Source: Fragilariopsis cylindrus CCMP1102 (lineage: Eukaryota; Bacillariophyta; Bacillariophyceae; Bacillariales; Bacillariaceae). From it: DNA of 59,385 bases. The stretch is taken from contig FMBT01000538.1 in assembly GCA_900095095.1 (NCBI GenBank), positions 1-59,385 of the forward strand, in the 5' to 3' direction. Made by a program: the position numbers and the translations under genes. This document shows, piece by piece, positions 55,259 to 59,385 of this stretch. How positions within the stretch are numbered: position 1 is the first letter of the stretch; each line of letters starts with the position of its first letter. The notes below the pieces were generated by a model that made no database searches, had not been told where the DNA came from, and saw nothing but the letters and a program-made list of their open reading frames with translations.

Positions 55259-55772
55259 AATTTAAAATAATTAAATTGTAACATAAGAGTAATGCATGTA
55301 AAGTAAAATAATTAAATGAAATATAAAATATGATAATAAGTAAATTATCTTTCCAATATATCAATATTGTTTTATTCTACTAGTCTATCCTTCGAACACA
55401 AAATGCTTTTGCAAATGTCAAGCTTTATAATATAGACGTCTATATTGATAGGACTTTGGTTGGAAGTTTTCCTTCGAAAACTTGAAAAATGGTATCCATT
55501 TGGTATGCTTTGTGGAGATGATCTTGAGAATTATCGTGGTGGTTTAGACAGCAATCAAGATACAGAAAGAGTTACTTGTCACTACTTCGTTCACTTTCTG
55601 ATTCTCTAATCCTACTACTAGTTCCAGAACAACCAACCACAAGAAGGAACGATCTTTATTCAGATTTTATTAAAGATTTCATTTTCTCTTTTTTTTTTCA
55701 AGATGATAGTATAATTTTTGCCGTACAGTACGTCCGAATCAATCATAATCCATAGCAAGATGTTTTGCTTGT
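55259..55772. other. Spacer between converging genes
   Basis: AT-rich spacer of about 510 bases. The stretch 55460-55620 has coding-like words but no sustained frame. Confidence 0.45.
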
Positions 55773-55934
55773 TTATTCTACAATTGTAATACAATCATGA
55801 TCATGATCATGATCATGATCATGATCATGATCGTCTCTTAGAACAGTTTCAAGTTGTACAATACGACATTCTAACATTTGTCTTTCATTTTGTTTTCGTT
55901 GTTTCTTTTTATCTGCACCATACATACGATTACT
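55773..55934 (-). other. In-frame coding-like extension past TAG
   Basis: The frame of the preceding gene continues past its TAG as SNRMYGADKKKQRKQNERQM, LECRIVQLETVLRDD and a (DH)n tract, to a TAA at 55773. It looks like a coiled-coil C-terminus. The (DH)n tract is encoded by an (ATGATC)n array at about 55797-55831. Confidence 0.6.
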
Positions 55935-56570
55935 CTATACCTTATTACCAGCAGAAGTAGAATCATTATCAGGCATCGGTATAAACCATCCATATTCTTC
56001 AAATATTCCCATCAGATTTGATACCTGTTGTTTCAAATGATCTAATGAATGCTGTGACTTTGATTTCTTCTTCTTGTTCTTCTTCTTACTCCTTCGTTTA
56101 TTCTTTCTTTGTTGACTTCGACTTAACGTAGTACTTGTTGTAGTTACTGTTGCTGATTCATATCCTTCTGTCTTCTGCTGCTGAGCATTGTTGTCGTTGT
56201 TGTGGTCGTCATCATCGTCCCATGTAAATATTGTAGCATCGTTGTCGTTGTCGTTGTCGTTGTTGTTGTTGTTGTTGTTGTCTGCTTTTGGATTCGGATG
56301 TGAAGAAATCGAATCGATGTAGGATTGTTGCGAGCGAGAAAAGTAAGGAATGTCGTTCTCTTCTTCTAGTAGTTGCGATGATGTTACTGCCATCACATCA
56401 ACACCATCCGTAATCAATACTATGTCATCATCATTGGGGGGTATTCGTGACGATGACGATGATGACGACGATGACGATGACGACGATGAAGATGAAGATG
56501 AAGGCGAGGAGGAAGTAATTGGCATCACAAAACTGCTTGTTTTAAAATTACGGTATCCTGTAATATTCAT
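55935..56570 (-). CDS. Ser/Asn-rich basic protein of unknown function
   Basis: 211 residues from the ATG at 56570; the frame is open upstream to a TTG. It has a run of about 18 Ser, Asn/Asp runs, and a strongly basic segment (QQRKNKRRSKKKNKKKKSKS) that could act as a nuclear signal, followed by QQVSNLMGIFEEYGWFIPMP. The protein stops at TAG 55935, but the same frame stays open for a further 53 codons. No family is recognised. Confidence 0.6.
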   Translation of the reverse strand: MNITGYRNFKTSSFVMPITSSSPSSSSSSSSSSSSSSSSSSRIPPNDDDIVLITDGVDVMAVTSSQLLEEENDIPYFSRSQQSYIDSISSHPNPKADNNNNNNNDNDNDNDATIFTWDDDDDHNNDNNAQQQKTEGYESATVTTTSTTLSRSQQRKNKRRSKKKNKKKKSKSQHSLDHLKQQVSNLMGIFEEYGWFIPMPDNDSTSAGNKV

Positions 56571-57103
56571 TCCTCTATGTTGGCTTGTCCACAATCTTCT
56601 TAGTTTTCCCAGCAGGCAGTATTACTATCCACCTTTCTCGGCATTTACAGTACTGGCGGATAGTAACTTTTGTCTCTTCCCTTTCTTCCGTACTAGCTAG
56701 TAGTTACCGGTACCGTCTTTAGATATATCGTCTCTTCTTCATTCCGTTTTCATTGCGTCGCTGGCGTGTTGCTTTATTATGCTGTCGTTGATGCTTTTGT
56801 AAACAACTTGTTTTTACATTACACATCACACTGAAAACAAGTGAAGATAAGCAAAGATGGACAAAATCGAATCCTCATCGAGGGGGCTGCGGTAAATTGT
56901 CATTTAATCATCATAAGGTTTAATACACCGCCCCCTTTTAATCATCCATCAACCTTCCCAAAGATTAGTCGATTTGTGGAATGCAAAAGCAAAAGAGCGA
57001 GATTGATCGCCATTCTATTTTTCTCACACTACTCTTTTAATCATCACAAAATAATACATTCCAACGACCATGCAACGACGCAACCCTCCCGCCATCCTCA
57101 GCC
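56571..57103. promoter_or_regulatory. Shared upstream region of divergent genes
   Basis: About 530 bases between two divergent genes. No defined element is visible. Confidence 0.45.
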
Positions 57104-58375
57104 ATGTCGTACGATGATATCGACAACCGTGAGCGTCAAGAGGCAGAATTTGAATTCATCACTGCCGCATATTCACCTGAGGAAGCATGGATAATAACAA
57201 CAGCAGAGGCAGCAGAGGCAGCAGCAGCAGATGACGACGATGTTGATGATGGAATGACACCAACGACTAATACGAAGGGGAAAGCACAAATATCATCACC
57301 ATCATCATCACCATTACCATCACGGATTCACAGACGTTTGGAATTACCAATAATCACAAGAAACGAAAACGATGACTCAAGTGGTGGTTGTTGTATTCAA
57401 GTAGAATTAATCTTGACATTTCCACAAAAATATCCAACCGATGAGGAATCAATTTTATTAATCAATGCATCTCTCATGAATACAAAATCTACTACAAATA
57501 GTAGTAATAGTAATAGTAATAGTAGGAGGTCGAGCGTCACTAATACATCGCAAACACAGTATCGAAAATTAGCAATGGATTCATTGCCAAATCTACTTGA
57601 AACTTGTAGAATAACTGCACAAGAAAATGCAGGATTTGAATCAGTTTTTATTGTATTATCAAAAGCAGATGAATGGATTGATAATGAATGGAAGAATCTT
57701 GTACAGATGTCTATTGCATCCTCTAATGGGGGTTCTATTTCTAAAACTAATACTAATACAACAACAACAATACCTACAACAAAGTCAGTCATGATCTCGC
57801 GGAAGCTTATTTATTCACATCATATAATAGCAAAATCGAAAAGGAAGGCAATATCCGATTTAGGAAAGGATTATAATGTTGGTGGGTACTATAAAATTGG
57901 TTGGCCGGGCATTATTATCATAGAAGGTGAAGAAAATAGTTGTAATGACTTTATTGATGAGATACGTAGTATGAGATGGCAACATTTAGTGGTCCGGGGT
58001 GAAACAGAAAAACAATCGATAACATTTGATATCAATTCAAAAAGTAGTGTCCAAAATCAAAAACAATATCATATTAATAATCATCGTAAATTTTTTTCAA
58101 CCAAGAAAGTAACGATGATTGAATTAGGGGAAGATCAAATGTCAACTTTATCTAAAATTTGTAATGATGTTGGTCTGAAAGATTTATTTATGACATCAAT
58201 GAAAATTTATAATAATAATAATATAAATGATGATGATGATGATGATGGCGACGATGACAATGACGATGACAATGACGATGACGACGACAAGGAAGACAAC
58301 AACAACAATAATAATAGAAACGTTGCCGTTGATAGAAAGAAACATCACGTAGAAGAAAACACTACGAACGAATAA
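57104..58375 (+). CDS. RWD domain and DUF1115 protein (RWDD2-like)
   Basis: 423 residues, single exon. The N-terminus is an RWD domain: RERQEAEFEFITAAYSPEEA, LELPI, CIQVELILTFPQKYPTDEE (containing the YP turn of RWD folds), then a helix (LPNLLETCRITAQENAGFES). A Ser/Asn insertion splits the domain. The C-terminal half matches DUF1115: RKLIYSHHIIAKSKRKAISD, VGGYYKIGWPGIIIIEGEE and IRSMRWQHLVVRG. This is the layout of RWDD2A/B proteins; their function is poorly known. The C-terminus ends in an Asp/Asn-rich tail encoded by GAT/GAC repeats. Confidence 0.85.
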   Translation: MSYDDIDNRERQEAEFEFITAAYSPEEAWIITTAEAAEAAAADDDDVDDGMTPTTNTKGKAQISSPSSSPLPSRIHRRLELPIITRNENDDSSGGCCIQVELILTFPQKYPTDEESILLINASLMNTKSTTNSSNSNSNSRRSSVTNTSQTQYRKLAMDSLPNLLETCRITAQENAGFESVFIVLSKADEWIDNEWKNLVQMSIASSNGGSISKTNTNTTTTIPTTKSVMISRKLIYSHHIIAKSKRKAISDLGKDYNVGGYYKIGWPGIIIIEGEENSCNDFIDEIRSMRWQHLVVRGETEKQSITFDINSKSSVQNQKQYHINNHRKFFSTKKVTMIELGEDQMSTLSKICNDVGLKDLFMTSMKIYNNNNINDDDDDDGDDDNDDDNDDDDDKEDNNNNNNRNVAVDRKKHHVEENTTNE

Positions 58376-58695
58376 AACTAAACTAAACTTTTTTCTTCTT
58401 CAAACAAATCTTTTATTCAGTTTTTAAATATTAATTTGATTTGATTGTACTCCTTTTTCACATTATTTTCTTCCTTCTTTAATGATACCGTATACAACAT
58501 TTATTCAATCTAATCTTATCTAATCTTCTGTTTCGCTTCCTTCTTTTTCTTGTGTTTTTTTTCTTCTTCTTTTCTTATCGTTTGGACCGGTAATATTATC
58601 ATCAGTCGTCGTCGTCGTCTTTGCTAGTTTTCTTATCAGCCTTGCCGCTGCCGCCGCAGTAGTATCATTAGTAAACAGTGACACAAGTAATACTA
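58376..58695. other. Spacer between converging genes
   Basis: About 320 bases of AT-rich 3' flank. An ORF at 58520-58702 on the minus strand is unsupported. Confidence 0.5.
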
Positions 58696-59385
58696 CTACC
58701 AATCGTCATCGTGATTGAATCTGCATCGTTTTAATGTACAATTTTTCCCCCATTTGCAAGTAGGTATAAGAGTAGGAACGTCATCATCTTTTCCTTTTTT
58801 ATCTCCTTCTTCATTATCATCATCATCATCATCTACTACCGGCAATACTTTTACGTCACCATCACCACTAGTATTTATCATCATCACTATCGTTGTTATC
58901 ATCATCTTCGTCGTCATGTTTTCTTTTCTTTCCTCCAAAATTCGGATCATGATTAAATTTACATTCATTACCATATTTGCATTCACCTTTTCTTTGAAAT
59001 TCATAACACATATTTCTACCTTTCCTTTCGATTCGTCATCATTTCTCTCATTTTTTTGTTCATTCTCATTATCTATCGCATTACTTGTTCGACGACGACC
59101 TTTTTGTAATTCAGCACAGATGACATCATGTAATGGTTTGTGATTCCAATTCCTTTCAGGGTCCTTATAATATTCTTGTTCTTCCTTAGTAAATAAAAAG
59201 TTTTGGGAACAATCTTTACAATTTAATTGGATTGCACATTTGTCTGTTGTTTGGATTTTTTTGAATACGGCTTCATCCCATACTCTCTTAGCTGCAGTAC
59301 GTGCTCTTCGCAAATCTTTATTTGTTTTATCCTTTTTGAATTCAATTACTGCGTCACGATAAACCTTTTCAAGTTTAAACAACAT
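58696..59385 (-). CDS. Zinc-finger protein (zf-trcl plus CCCH fingers), possibly partial, with two compensating frame changes
   Basis: The frame begins with an ATG exactly at the window end, so the true start may lie outside. It has a basic helical N-terminus, then a treble-clef-like zinc ribbon (NCKDCSQNFLFTKEEQEYY), and ends with a CCCH finger, CKWGKNCTLKRCRFNH. Between 58872 and 59026 this frame reads Met/Ile/Asn-rich nonsense-like sequence, while the next frame encodes a perfect second CCCH finger, CYEFQRKGECKYGNECKFNH. One base added near 59021-59026 and one removed near 58872-58878 would yield a single protein with both fingers. Tandem CCCH fingers usually bind RNA. Confidence 0.72.
   Translation of the reverse strand: MLFKLEKVYRDAVIEFKKDKTNKDLRRARTAAKRVWDEAVFKKIQTTDKCAIQLNCKDCSQNFLFTKEEQEYYKDPERNWNHKPLHDVICAELQKGRRRTSNAIDNENEQKNERNDDESKGKVEICVMNFKEKVNANMVMNVNLIMIRILEERKENMTTKMMITTIVMMINTSGDGDVKVLPVVDDDDDDNEEGDKKGKDDDVPTLIPTCKWGKNCTLKRCRFNHDDDW

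Noticed and set aside
55797..55831. (ATGATC)n array as a regulatory or origin element
   Set aside because: It fits better as DH codons in an in-frame coding extension; simple repeats of this kind occur across the window in coding sequence.
58520..58702. Minus-strand ORF with basic tail
   Set aside because: Overlaps the end of the zinc-finger gene in another frame, has no recognised domain and sits in 3' flank.

Overview
The window looks like nuclear DNA of a pennate diatom, probably a member of the Bacillariaceae such as Fragilariopsis or Pseudo-nitzschia; the genus is an inference from remembered family resemblance, not a search. Supporting signs: AT-rich sequence with short GT-AG introns; proteins full of Asn, Asp, Gln and Ser runs; signal peptides ending in the Ala/Phe junction used for import into complex plastids (AF at 1505, 13738, 23993, 29874 and 35753); PS-rich leucine-rich-repeat receptors; a DUF6824 protein; and members of two diatom-expanded families, one ankyrin-like and one LRR family ending in KFVRN...RWFRSD...RPGIE.

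Layout. 1-3,010: a disrupted ankyrin-like gene, a plastid-targeted unknown and a disrupted SHOCT-like gene, followed by about 2.5 kb without clear genes. 5.6-17.2 kb: a NIPP1-like FHA regulator of PP1, a two-exon SDHAF4, a four-exon LRR protein with frame breaks, a vacuolar sorting receptor, a lumenal PSII extrinsic-like protein and an intact LRR paralogue in opposite orientation. 18.5-31.5 kb: an ATG18/PROPPIN, a thylakoid-lumen DUF6816-like protein, an ankyrin-like pseudogene, a triosephosphate isomerase/SMP-30 fusion, a MORN-ankyrin protein and a plastid RluA pseudouridine synthase. 31.5-46.5 kb: a Tc1/mariner-type MITE, a membrane protein carrying two copies of a DNA C5-methyltransferase motif IV-like peptide, a 2OG-Fe(II) oxygenase with a frame break, a heat-shock factor, a CRAL-TRIO/DUF6824 protein, a membrane-anchored parvulin, a mitochondrial [2Fe-2S] ferredoxin and an acidic disordered protein. 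46.5-59.4 kb: two LRR pseudogenes, two unknown proteins, an R1R2R3 MYB protein, a Ser/Asn-rich protein whose frame continues past its stop, an RWD/DUF1115 protein and a zinc-finger protein with compensating frame breaks at the window edge.

The genes do not form a pathway or operon; they are independent eukaryotic genes in mixed orientation. Organelle functions recur: plastid (lumen proteins, TPI fusion, RluA, perhaps the oxygenase) and mitochondrion (SDHAF4, ferredoxin).

The most notable features are the MITE, the tandem methyltransferase-motif chimera, the TPI/SMP-30 fusion, and repeated single-base frame breaks in otherwise well-conserved genes, several of them at homopolymers. The last may be assembly error, true pseudogenisation, or a mixture. 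I see no tRNA, rRNA, CRISPR array or viral gene.
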